Source: Gongronella butleri
Taxonomy: Eukaryota > Mucoromycota > Mucoromycetes > Mucorales > Cunninghamellaceae
DNA length: 64,000 nucleotides
Reading direction: 5' to 3'
NCBI GenBank assembly: GCA_025201375.1
Contig: JAIWZP010000002.1
Coordinates: 186,001-250,000 of the forward strand
Shown here: one piece after another, positions 37,147 to 48,657 of the stretch
Layout: each line of letters starts with the position of its first letter
Position numbering within the stretch: the stretch's first letter is position 1
The notes under the pieces: generated by a model
Databases searched by the model: none
Told to the model about the DNA's origin: nothing
The model's input: the letters and a program-made list of their open reading frames with translations, nothing else
Position numbers and translations under genes: made by a program

Positions 37147-40124
37147 ATGGGCTATCGTAAAGGAGGACGCTGGAAAAAGAAGGGCCAGGTAAAAAAAAAA
37201 AAAAAAAGAAAGAACAAACAAACAACAAGTTGCTTCAGAAAATCGTGCTTGACGCGTTTTTTCCTTCCTTTTCACCAGTCGGCACGCCCCAACGTGCACC
37301 GCGAAGATTACGAGACTGCGCCCGAGGACAATGAGCGCTTCAAGGCGTACTACAAGGTTAAAAAAAAAAAAAAAAGCGACTCTTTGGCTTGAAAAGCACT
37401 CAAATTGGTTTCTTTTTGCTCTGCTTCTAGGACCAATTGCAACTGACCGATGAGGATTTTGACAAGTTTTACGAGACGCTCAAGACGGCACTGCCAAGCA
37501 CCTTCCGCATCACGGGCACACGAAGGTCAGTTTGCACGATTCATTCCTTTTGGTCCTGATCTGGTTTTTTTTGTGTTTTTTTTTAGCAATGCGATGCAGA
37601 TCCGCAAGTTTATCGAGGAAAAATACGTTGCGAATCTCCAGGACGTCGTGATCGACGATGTCAAGTATGACGCGCCTACGCCCGTGGCCTGGTACCCCGA
37701 TCGCCTATGCTGGAAGATTGCATGCCCCCGCAACGTGCTGCGCAAGTCCGACGGCTACACGGCTCTGCAGCAATTCTTGGTGGCCGAGAACGAGACGGTA
37801 CTTTTGAGGCCGTGATGCATTGAAATGAGGGCCCACCAATTCACGCTTTTGACAATTTTTTTCGTGTTTTAGGGCAACATCAGCCGTCAGGAGGAGGTCA
37901 GCATGATTCCGCCCATGATGATGGACATCAAGCCGCATCAAAAGGTGCTCGACATGTGTGCGGCGCCGGGATCCAAGACGGGTCAGATCATCGAGGCGAT
38001 CCACGCCAACGACAAGCTGAACGAGCTGCCAAAGGGCCTCGTTGTCGCCAACGACGCCGATTACAAGCGCAGCCACTTGCTCGTGCATCAGCTGAAACGT
38101 CTACAATCGCCGTGCTTCATGGCCACCAACCATGACGGCAGCCAATTCCCAAACATCAACATCACAGAAAATGGCGTCAGGGCTCCCTGGCAGTTTGACC
38201 GTGTCCTCTGCGACGTGCCCTGCAGTGGCGACGGCACGCTCCGCAAAAACAAAAAGATCTGGGCCCATTGGTCGCATGGCGCCGCCCTGGCTCTTCACCC
38301 GTAAGATCAAGAAAGAAAGAAAAAGGTGTCAAAAGACCACGGTGTTCATCTTTTTTTTTATATAGTCTCCAAGTGCAAATCTTTTTGCGCGGTGCTCAAT
38401 TGGTCAAGATGGGCGGCCGCATCGTGTACTCGACGTGTTCGTTCAATCCTATTGAGAACGAGGCAGTTGTCGCCGAGGTTTTGCGCCTGACCAAGGGTAA
38501 AAATGACGCGGCATAACTTTTTTGATGCATTTGTTAATCTCCATTTCACTTGTAGGCGCGCTCGAATTGAAGGACGTGTCGCACGAACTGCCCGAGCTGA
38601 TCCGCCGCCCCGGTCTAAACACCTGGAAGGTCATGACCAAAGACAATGAATACATCAACACCCTCGATGACATCCAAAGCCGCCGCGCGCGCTTCAAATT
38701 CCCAAAATCGGCGTTCCCGCCAAAGGATGACGAAGAATTGCATCTGGAACGATGGTATGTCATGCACCATTATTTAAAAAAAAGGGGGGTGAGAACACTC
38801 ACGTTTTTTTTAAATCAGCTTGCGCATTTACCCGCAAGACCAGGATACGGGCGGCTTCTTTGTTGCCGTGTTTGAAAAGGTGAAGCCATTGACGGCGGCG
38901 GATCGCCAAGCGGAGGCTGCGGCGCGCGGTGAGTTGCTGTCGTCGGCGGATTTGGCTGCGGCCGAGGCGCAGGACGCGTCGCTCATGGAGACCGCGCAAC
39001 AAGAGACCGGTGCCAATGCCGATGACGACGACGACAATGCCGACGAGACGAACAACGACACCGAACTCACGACGTCCGAGCAAGATGGCGCCGCCGTGCC
39101 ACAAAAGAGGGTCGCTGAGCAGCCTGCCGCGACCAAAAAGGCCAAAAAGGACGTCCAGGGTGTCCAGGAGGCGCCCTTTGAATTGCTGGCCGCCGACGCG
39201 ACCGACGTCACGACCATCAAGTAAGAGCAAAAGAAAAAGAATTGTCAAAAGCGACGCTGGCTCACTTTTTTTTTTCTGTCCAGGTCCTTCTTTGGCCTTT
39301 CGGATGCGTTCCCCGACAATCAATTCCTGCTGCGGTCCGAGGAGAACTCGCGCAATCGCAACGTGTACTTTGTGTCCGAGGCGGCCAAGGCGGTGTTGCA
39401 ATCCGACGACTTTAATCGCATCAATGTCGTCAACAGTGGCGTGCGCCTGTTTGCGCGCCAGGGCATGGACATTGCCAATTGCGCGTTCCGCCTCTCCAGC
39501 GAGGGTGTGCCTCTCCTCGCGCCCTACTTGGACGACAAGCGTAAGCTTGACATTGACTTGGACGTTCTCAAGACGCTCCTGATCCATGCGTTCCCCATGA
39601 TCACCGAATTCAACGACGAAACCAAGACCAAGCTCGAAAAAATGGGTATTTTTTGTCACTTTTGCTTTCTAGCACACCATTGACTTTTTTTTTTTTTTTT
39701 TTTTTTTTGAGCAGAGATTGGTGGTATCCTCTGCAACGTTGTGGTGAACCATCCTAACATGCCGTAAGCTTTACACTTTTTCATATCGATCCATGCTCAC
39801 CTTTCTTTTTTTTCCTAGTGCCAACACGCGCCTGCAGATCCCCGTCTGGCGTGGCAAGTCCTCGCTCAACGTACTGCTGAACAAGCACGACAAAAAGTAA
39901 GTGCATCAAAAAAAAAAAAGAAAGAAACACGTCGCATTGACCTCGTTTATTTTGTCGTCTGCAGATCGCTGTGCGTGCGTCTCTTTGATATTGTGCCCGA
40001 GGCGACGCCTGCCCACATCAAGGACCGCGCACTGTCCAATCAGAACAAGAACGACAAGCCCGAGGACGCCGCCCAGGAAGAAAGCAGTGCCGACGCCGAG
40101 GCTGCCACTGCCAGCGACGCCTAA
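37147..40124 (+). CDS. TRM4: tRNA (cytosine-5) methyltransferase, Trm4/NSUN2
   Basis: Twelve exons (37147-37188, 37279-37356, 37431-37525, 37587-37797, 37873-38300, 38366-38496, 38556-38754, 38819-39220, 39284-39645, 39715-39763, 39819-39896, 39965-40124) give 744 residues. It makes m5C at several tRNA positions in the nucleus. The SAM site is [12 protein letters not shown]; motif IV is [13 protein letters not shown], with the release cysteine; motif VI is [13 protein letters not shown], with the catalytic cysteine. The start [14 protein letters not shown] is a basic, nuclear-type leader. An acidic, Ala-rich insert (~380-440) with a basic KKAKKD stretch lies between the catalytic domain and the C-terminal PUA-like part. 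Intron 2 uses GTTAAA followed by a long A run. AATAAA is at 40269. Confidence 0.96.
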
Positions 40125-40379
40125 AATCTGGACATTTTTCCTTTTTCTTACGATGCCAGCCTCTGGCTCTTGTATGTTCCCCATGTAGCATTGACTTTTT
40201 TTTTCTTTCCTTCACAATTTCCATCATTCAACTCACACTTTACATTGTTACGCTTTGCCCATGCCTGAAATAAACACGCTCGTGCACTTCATTTCAACAC
40301 TCTTTTGAATGGACGTGTAGCCTCAAATGCGGAGTTCAAACGGAGGACGCGACGCGTCCATCACGGAGCGAAACAGATC

Positions 40380-43000
40380 ACCGTAAGTCGGCCAGCTGCC
40401 ACCTTTTAGGATACGTATTCTTGGCCATTTACAGTATGGGGTTTCTGTTTTGCACACACAACACACCACCCTCTTTGCTTGATTCTTTCTCGCAGAGTAC
40501 GCTGGGTAGTGGGTACGTACCTATGATATCATCATATCGTAGTACAGTACACGAAAAGCTTTTGATATTATGGCTTTAGGAGGAGGATTTACAGTAAAAA
40601 AAATTGGTCCAATACTGTATCAAACGCGTTTTTGAGAATGTACTTTGCACGAACGCAGCAACCTGTCATCGTGTCATACCTCTGTAATTTGGTATCATAC
40701 TGTAAAGGTGCTGCTGACTTGCTGTAGCAAGGGCGTTGTCTTGACTCGGTCTCGGATTAAACAAATTAGTTGGTCAGCGCCCGGGATGCCGAGAAAATGC
40801 ACAAAAAAACATGATTTTCATCCGTTTTGAATTTTTTTTTTTGCACACAAATAAGGCTTTCGATCAGTCCCTGTTAAAATCTCAGTGGACAGATACTGTA
40901 CCGTACAGTACTGGCGCGTACTGCCATTTCGATGCATGAAGGATGAAACATTGCACTACAACACTGCATACTGTAAAAACTTGCACAATTATCTTTTAAA
41001 CGCCAAAGAGCGCATTTTTCAGACTTTGCCAGCCTGCTGTGCCTCCAGAAATTTTTTTACAGCCTGCTCCTCGCCCGCCAACGAAACCTGTGCCACGGCG
41101 AAAACTATAGCCCAGTGCGCAAGACGAACCCGCCCGATTTTTTTTCGACTCGCAAATGTCAAAAATCTCGTATTTGAACTATTTTGCATTCATCTCGTTA
41201 TTTGCATGGTCGACCCCGCTCAAAAATAGCCGCATCGCATTCAGCGCAAGTTTTGCAACAAAAAAATTAAAACCGCAAAGCGCTACGCACGACCACTTTT
41301 GAAAAATTCAGGGGTCACTCAGGGGTCACACATTTTAATCTCAGAAATGCTAAATTTGGGAAATTTCGAACTCCGAGTGATCAATGCATCCCAAACAGGT
41401 AACTCCGGCGATTTTCTATTGGCAGACAAAATGGCAGGTCGCCCCAGCTTTTACTGTATTTACAGTAGAAAAATGCCCAAAGAGTGACGCATGAACGCCG
41501 ATAAACTGAGAAAAGTGCCTGCTTTGGGCAAGATTTTTTTTGCAAAAATTAAGGTTTGACACTTCCAAATTAAGGTGATGGATTGCATGGAATTTTTATT
41601 TTTTGGTACAGTTCTACAGTATTTTGCTTGGTTTTTTATTTTGCACTGGTGGGTGATGGCTGCTGACCTGCTGTACAAGTAGACGTAAGGTCCTGCAGCC
41701 TGCTGCAGAAATGGCCGATGCAAACAGTTCAAACCCAAGCTAGAACCGTAGTAGCTGCACGCTGCACGACGTCATCCCATTAGATGCTTTGCATCCCTGA
41801 TTGTTAGCAAAACTGCAATAAAAATCGGGGGTCAACTAGACTGCTGTCGAACAAATCGCGATGAAAGATTTTGATGAAAAAGTGGATTTTCTCTGCGAGT
41901 TTTAGCCATCCATCGGTGAAACTGGTCTCATTCGCTCGGTAGATACTGTATTCAACAGAGCTTACGGCACATTAAAAGCACCGTGGGTTGTTTTCCAGTT
42001 GTCGAGAAAACTAAGTGTGAAAATTAGTCCAATGTTTGATCTACGTTTGCAAGCATGCAAAGTTCGCTCATCAAGCGACCAAACAATCCGAAAATGACAA
42101 TCAAGTACGTCTCTCGAGATTATTTTTGATCCCAGTATTTTCACCGCGATCCACAAATATTTCGAGACCCTCCTGTGCTAAATTTGTGAAAATAATACCT
42201 GCATTTATGATATGATATCATAATAATAGATTTACTGTATCTGCGCAAGGACGACCATACTGTATCATAGCCGACCTCTGATTTTATCGTAATATAAAAG
42301 CTTGTATCATTTACGTACTGTATGATGATAGGAAATGGACATTGGACACCCCAAAATATCATAATATCATACTGTATCTACATACAGTAATGATACTGTG
42401 CACAGGTTTGGAGAGAGGCCAAATGCGACACGACCATGGTTTGGGCCTTTGCTTGGGGCCTTTACGTAAGACTAGATTTGTGAAAATCAAGCAATGCTCC
42501 AAATATTGCCATTTTTCTAAAATTGTCGACAACAGCCGGCTCACCTAGGTATGATATTCTGCACCCACTGGTTTTTAACGTTTCTTTATAAATTGACGTG
42601 CCAAAATTACCTATCATACTGTATGATACGTATCATCATACCGTAATGGCTAATTTTGGGACCGATCCAATGACGATTTGGTGCGGTCAGCATTGCATTT
42701 GTGAAAATTCGTGAAATCAGTAGTGCATTTCTCGACAAAACCAGAGTAACCTCTGGTTTTTTGATTGTTACTGTAGGTACAATACACATACAGTATCATA
42801 AAATTGTGAAAATATCGATATTTTGTATTCATCTGCACAACGATTCAACTGATGAACCACATTTACGTACAATCGAGCAGAGCATGAATTCTGCTTCGTT
42901 TGTCACGCGCACCTCGTACGCTGGTTCGTTTTGCCCGTTGTGTTCAAAATTTCAGCAGCAATACAGTAATGCCGTTTTTTTTTTTTTCGAACGCGCACTT
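40380..43000. repeat. Cluster of TATCATACTGTATGATA palindrome fragments
   Basis: The 7-mer TACTGTA or its complement TACAGTA occurs 21 times between 40430 and 42968 by my count, against about 0.3 expected. The longest form is the 17-bp palindrome at 42613-42629; TATCATA/TATGATA halves are scattered among the rest. Several copies interrupt module A and C sequence that is uninterrupted in other copies. Confidence 0.8.
40730..42850 (+). repeat. Modules A and C, copy at 41 kb
   Basis: The head part (GTTTTGAATTTTTTTTTTTG to CTCAGTGGACAGA) matches 61845-62000 and 63845-64000. A follows at 41005-41610 and C at about 41690-42290, in the same order as 2210-3600. C then decays into M-like sequence (CCTCTGGTTTTTTGATTG at 42750). 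The block is loaded with the palindromic motif annotated separately. Confidence 0.75.
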
Positions 43001-43182
43001 TTTTGCCAATCCTCGAACAGAGCGCCGTAATCCGTTTTTTTGGAGCATGATTTATTTGCATTGCATATAATAGGCATTTTATGGAGAAGGGAGTGGAATA
43101 GAAATAAATAGGGAAGGGGAGGGGAATATCAGAGGGACGAGGGGGATGGGGGATAATTCATAAAATTTCTTTTTTTTTTTTT

Positions 43183-45803
43183 TTAGGCGCGGTCGTCTAA
43201 TTTGATGCATTGATCGATTTGGACCAGGTCGACCTTGTTGAGCATGGCAGATGTCTTTTCGAGGAGTGCGGTATAGTATGCGTAGGCGTCTGCGGATGTG
43301 TGGATGAGGTCCTGGAGCTCTGCGCGGCGCTGTTCCTTGACCTCGATGGCGCGTTGCAGGCGATTGTGGATCTCTGCGCCCTCGACGCGCAACACTTTGC
43401 GCGATGCCTTGGCCATGCGTCTGCCGTGCTTGTCGAGGTAGTCGGACTCGAGTGCGGCCTGTTTGAACTTGCGCAGCAGTTTGCGCTGGACGGCGTGGGG
43501 CATGTCGTTGATGAGATACAGCAGGCAGCCTGCGCTTGCGATGCCAATGACGGGCAGGGCGAGACGGCGCATGTTTTGGGTGCCAATGATGGAGGTCAGG
43601 TCCATGAGGCTGGACAAGGTGGTCTTGATGCCCATCATGCGGCTGCCGAGCATGGCCATGGCGCTGACGGACAGGGCAGCGCCGGACAAACGCTCGTCGA
43701 GCGCAATATCGAAGAAATCGGTAGCCTCGACCTTGATGATGAGACCGGCATCGAGCTTGGCGGGCGAATGCGACGAAGCAAACATGCGCTCCACCTGGGC
43801 TGTGCGCGGGAACGCGTCAAGCTGAGCTTCTGCTGCGTCGTGGATGCGGATGAGCGCCTGGTCCGTGTCGTCACGGGCAGCGGCCTCGGCACGGCGCACC
43901 TCTTGATTGACAAAGGCAGCCATGGACGCGCACAGGTCGTTTGCATATTGCCAAACAAACAGGAGGCCAGGGTACTCGAGGTGGGTGACGGCTTCTTGCA
44001 CTTGGTCCACGGCCTCGCGCAAATGTTGCACGGTCTGGCGGCGCACGGTGGCCACGGTGCCGTCGGCCATGCGCTCGACTTGGGTAAGAAGACGGTCGCG
44101 CACACGCATCAATTGCTGGTATGCAGGCATGTCTTGCTCGAGCATAGCGGCCGCTTCTTCGTGCTTCAATTCGGCGTCCGTCTTGTTCGCCTCGGCGAGC
44201 ACCCCAATGTCCAGCAGCAGCTTCACAAGGTAGTTTTTGGCCGGAAGCAGCTTGCTCTTGGTGCGATTGCCAAGCACAAACGCTCGCAAGCGTTCTTCGA
44301 GACGTGCAAAGTCGGGCGCGTCCAATTGCTTGGACCCGGGCGCCAAATCCACATTGCCCGCGCTGACAAAATGCACAAGGTCGTCGGCATCTTCGTATGT
44401 TGCTGGCGACAATTGGCGAATTTGCTCCAAAATCATGCGCTTGCAGCGGTCCTTGTCACGGATCGAGTCAAAGCGGTTCACCACGATGAAAATGTGCGTC
44501 TTTTCGTTGGCGGCATTGAGCAAGAATTCTTTTCCCTATGCATGAATGGAGAGAGAGTGTGTGTGTGAGCTCACGAATGTCATTTTTTTCCAATTTCTAT
44601 TACGGAAAGGGTAAAGTGGTTTTCTGCGCTGACGACAAAGACGACAACGTCGATTTCCTCTTGGCGCGCAAAGACGGCGGTGGTTTTGACGGAATCGGTA
44701 TTGAGGCCGGGGGAGTCGATGAGGGCAATGTCGACGATGCCATTGTGGAGGAGGCTTTCCTCGGTGGCGCGTGCATCGTTTGTGTAAATCTTGACCATCT
44801 GGTATTGGTCGTGGTCGTCGACGACGAGCTTCTCGACGTGGCGCATCTCCACGAGGTGGTACGTGGCGGGATTGAGGCGATCGTACGAGTCGACGCAAGG
44901 GATGGCGTGGATTTGCTCAAATCCGTCATTGCTCGTGGCATCCAGCACTTCGCAAAACAGGTTGGTGCACGGCTGTTGGTCGGCCGGCAGCAAATCACGC
45001 TTGAGCAGGGCATTGACAAAGGTGCTCTTGCCGGCATTGAGATCGCCAGTGACAAGGACCTTGGACGATGTGTCTGCAACGCGCGTGTACATCTTGTCCA
45101 GGTGGCGCTGGCACTGCATCAACTTCTCGTCGAGCAGATTGGCAATCGACTTTTTCTCGAGCGCGTGGACGCTCGTGGCGGCGTGGCCCATCTTGAGATC
45201 GAGGTGCAAAATGTTGAATTCCTTTTTAAACGAGGGTTCGTGGATGCTTGCCAGTGCGGGTGGCATGGACAAGCGGCGGTCCGCAAGCGTGGACGTGCTG
45301 GAGGTCATGGTGGAGACCGAGGCGGTCATGTCGGGGACCGAAGCCGCGTCAGAAAGGGCATCATTGTTGAAAAGACGATGTTGCTGCTGCAAAATCGAGG
45401 ACGTGGATGCATTGGCGGGCACATGTGGGTGCTGGGCCTTGGCAAAGGGCGGGTAGTAGATGGGCCGCTCCTTGTTGCTATGGTACAATTCACTACAAAG
45501 CTGCGAGACGGCGCTAATGTGCGTCAACAGGCGTTGGCAGCTCTCATGGTACGACCGATGCTCCTGCGCCGCATGCATGCGGTATTGATGCGTGCGTGCA
45601 GCCGCTCGGATCGTCGTCGACATGGAAGACGACGGCGACATGACCGGCGATTGCAATGTCGACGACGCAGGCGTGAAATTGACGGATGGCGACAAATCCA
45701 ACGGTTTGGGCAACCCATCCTGCTGTTGCTGTTGCAAGAATTGGCTGTCCACCTTGGCGTCAGAGTGACGTCGCAAGTGACGAAGAGGAGACACACCGTA
45801 CAT
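43183..45803 (-). CDS. FZO1: Mitofusin, outer-membrane fusion GTPase
   Basis: Minus-strand exons 45803-44604 and 44535-43183 give 850 residues, close to yeast Fzo1 (855). It tethers and fuses mitochondrial outer membranes. The first ~190 residues are low complexity (Gln, Ser, Thr). The dynamin-type GTPase has G1 TGDLNAGKSTFVNALL, G3 DSPGLN and G4 VNRFDS; the intron lies between G3 and G4. Heptad-repeat helices follow, then a hydrophobic pair (LSVSAMAMLGSRMM and LALPVIGIASAGCLLYLI) and a C-terminal coiled coil to KLDDRA. The first ATG after an apparent 5'-leader intron (acceptor at 45815) was taken as start. Polyadenylation AATAAA is at 43051-43056 on the minus strand. It diverges from HPC2 over 461 bp. 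Confidence 0.94.
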
Positions 45804-46264
45804 TGAGGTTGAAACTAAAAAGAACAAAAGTCAGCCCTAAATCCCCCTTTTTTTAACTCTTTTTTTTTTTTTGTTATTTCGTCGTACCTAGGTATGAAAA
45901 GAAAAGAGACTACTTGTCGTGGCAAAAAGAAAAAAGAACAAACAATAAAAAAATAAAAAAACTAGGGGACGAGGGATTTGTTGTAGTGCTGAAAGAAAGA
46001 AGAAGAAAAAAAAAGAGAAACAATGGATCCGGCCGGGGGGCAAAAATGAAGCCTTGCCCCTTTTGTTTTTTCCACACAGACAAAATTCCTGGCCTCTCAT
46101 TGGACGGAGGATGTCCCCATTTCAAAAGTCCGGCCCGGGCTGATGCACGTGCCAATGCGGCCCACTTTTTGAGAGCGGTGTTCCTCTCTTCTTTTTTGAA
46201 CCTGACGCTTTTTCCGTCACCCTTTATTTTTTTGCCACACTCTTGTTTAACATTGTCGCGGATC
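45804..46264. promoter_or_regulatory. Divergent promoter FZO1 / HPC2
   Basis: The 461 bp includes a probable leader intron of FZO1 (donor GTACGA near 45888, acceptor near 45815). CCAAT-type boxes are near 46100 and 46154. No extra gene is seen. Confidence 0.5.
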
Positions 46265-48463
46265 ATGCCTTCTTCAGTGCGCATCCGTTTGGACGTCGAT
46301 GCCGACCAGCCCATCATGTTCTCGTATCCGGAATTGGTCAAAAAGCAAGAGCAGACGCTGGCCGAGCCTGTGCCTATGGACCTGGACCCCACGGCCGACG
46401 CCTACTACAAGTCGCTGCTCGACTCGGCAGCTAAATACGACCTCGGCGCGCCTGGCGAGGATCTCGATACAGATGCAGAGGAGGACGCCGTAAGTTTCTT
46501 TGAAAAAGCACGAGAAAAAGAGAAGAAACGTATCGTTTTTTAATTTTGTTTTTTTGCTTTTTGACTTTTGCACTCGGACGTCTCACTCTTGCTTGTAGAA
46601 AGAGCGCAAAGGCGATGATTATTACGATTTTGATGATCCATTTATCGACGACAGCGAAATGATGCTTGACCATGATTACGAATACATTGTGCCCGAATTT
46701 GACGGCTTTTTCGTGTACCACGGCTCCCTGATCGACGATTCAGAGTATGACCCACGGACAAAAAAAAAAAAAAAAAGAGGGGGGAAAATTGATACGCGCA
46801 ATGGACTCACCTTTTTTTCGTTCTTTTTTTTCGTTTTTCATGACACAGACCTATTCCCGAGCCTGTGAAAAAGAAGACGAGCACGAGCAGCAAGCCAAAA
46901 GGCGGCAGCAGCAGCAGTGGGAGCGCAGCACACGCGTCGAGCAGCGCGTCGGGCGCGGCCAAATCGAAATCATCGAGCGCGTCGTCGTCCACGCCGCGCA
47001 GCAAGCTCAAAGACGAGCCTACGAGTGATACCAAGGCCAAGAAACCGACGATGAAAAAGTCGTCGTCCACCTCCACACAACAGGCGGCTAGTACGTCGGA
47101 CGACTCCGCGGCGGGGACCAAAAAAGGCGCGAAAAACGCCTCTGACGCGTCGTCGGCGTCGTCTAGCAAGAAAAGAGCCGACCCGACGCCATCCACGTCA
47201 TCTTCCACCGCCACGTCGACGGCGGCCGCGGCGGCATCGGCAAAAAAGACGCTGGACGACTCGTTGCTACCCTATTTTGACAAATTGCGCGAATTGCGCA
47301 AACTCGAGTCCTTTGAGGTCAAGTCAAGGTTTCCTCAATCGCTGCGACCGGCCGTCCAAGACATTGGCCTTATCATGTTCCGTCTCTATCGCTGCGTCGA
47401 CGAGACCGTCCTCAAAACACTCATGTCCATCCTTCCCTACAACCGATTCACCCTTCGAGTAAGCTCCCCTCCCCCTTTTTAAAAGGCCCCCCAAAAAAAA
47501 AGAGACGCGACACGAGGCTCACCAATTCTTGTTAGAAATACCTCGTTACCAAGGTTGGCCCGCTGGCGATCCCAGAGGCGCAAAAGGAGATTGAGAGCAT
47601 GCTGGGGACGCTTACGCAACACGTCAATGAGTCCATGCCGTCACAAATTGAGACCTACGAGCAGCGCTTGCAGGATCAGAGTAAGATGGGAGCTCGCATT
47701 TCATCCGGTTTTGCCGCCTTTTCACCTTTTTTTATTCTTAGAAAACGAGCCATCCAGCAAGAATGCCAACGAGGAGGGCGAAGGTGAAAGCAAGGTGGAT
47801 AAGAGATTCAAATGGACCGACAAGGTTCGCAAGACGTTGCATCAAATCTTTGCCCTCGATCAATTTTGGACACAATTGCAATTGGAGATCGCGTAAAAAA
47901 AAACATCTTGTTTCCCTCTTGTTCCTTCTTGTTGCACACAAGGCACGCGACTAAATTTTTTTTTCAAATAGGGAACTATCACAAAAGGCTAGCGAGGGTA
48001 TCTCGGAAGCCAAAGAACGCAAACTGTTGTATACAAAGGTAAAAACAAAAAAAAACAGAAGCGCCTCCATCTCACAGACATTCACCGCCAATTCTTTTGC
48101 AGCTCATGACTTGCTGGCCCGAGGGATGGATGACCACGTATGATCTCAGCAGGCAATACAGCGGGTACAAGACCAAGATGAAGAATGTCGAGATGGCTGC
48201 TGCTGCTGCAGCCGCTGCTGCTGCTGGAAATGCTGGCACCAGCGCCGTGCCAGGCAATGCCACTGCCACAGGCACCAAGCGACCCGTCACAACCGGTCTC
48301 AAGCGCACGGCGAGCGCGTCATCCATCACATCTACTTCCAAATCAGCGGCAGGCAAATACTTGTCCAATTCCACTTCCCCCGCAGGTGAAAAAAAGAAGA
48401 AAATGACGCACGATGCGCCGTCCCCGTCCCCCATCACCACAGCCTATGAGACAGAGACGCGTA

Positions 48464-48497
<34 letters not shown>

Positions 48498-48657
48498 TTG
48501 GCCGTGCACGCTCATTTCATTGTCATACCCTGTTTTGATAGCCGTGGGCCAGACCACATCGGCCGCCAACACCAATGGCAACGCGTCATTGTCCCAGCAA
48601 GATGGCTCCATCAAGCCAGCCTCCATGAACATTGCATCACTCATCAGCAGCTCGTGA
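46265..48657 (+). CDS. HPC2: HIRA-complex subunit Hpc2/ubinuclein
   Basis: Exons 46265-46489, 46599-46744, 46849-47458, 47536-47680, 47742-47892, 47972-48038, 48103-48460 and 48542-48657 give 605 residues. It helps the HIRA complex deposit H3.3-type histones outside replication. The diagnostic Hpc2-related domain is DDYYDFDDPFIDDSEMM followed by YIVPEFDGFFVYHGSL (residues ~80-120). A long Ser/Lys/Ala-rich disordered linker follows. A folded middle part (LPYFDKLRELRKLESFEV to WMTTYDLSRQYSGYKTKM) matches the ubinuclein middle domain in layout. An alanine run and Ser/Thr-rich tail end the protein. The exon 2 donor was placed at GTATGA (46745), not in the later A tract, because it alone restores phase (SEPIPEPVKKK). 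AATAAA at 48834. Confidence 0.88.

Noticed and set aside
43210..45806. Two large overlapping plus-strand frames (452 and 422 codons) opposite FZO1
   Set aside because: They mirror the FZO1 coding strand, including both sides of its intron, and encode Val/Gly/His-rich nonsense without a recognisable domain.
46745..46790. HPC2 exon 2 extending through DPRTKKKKKR
   Set aside because: No GT donor follows that extension; only the GTATGA donor at 46745 restores the frame to PIPEPVKKK.
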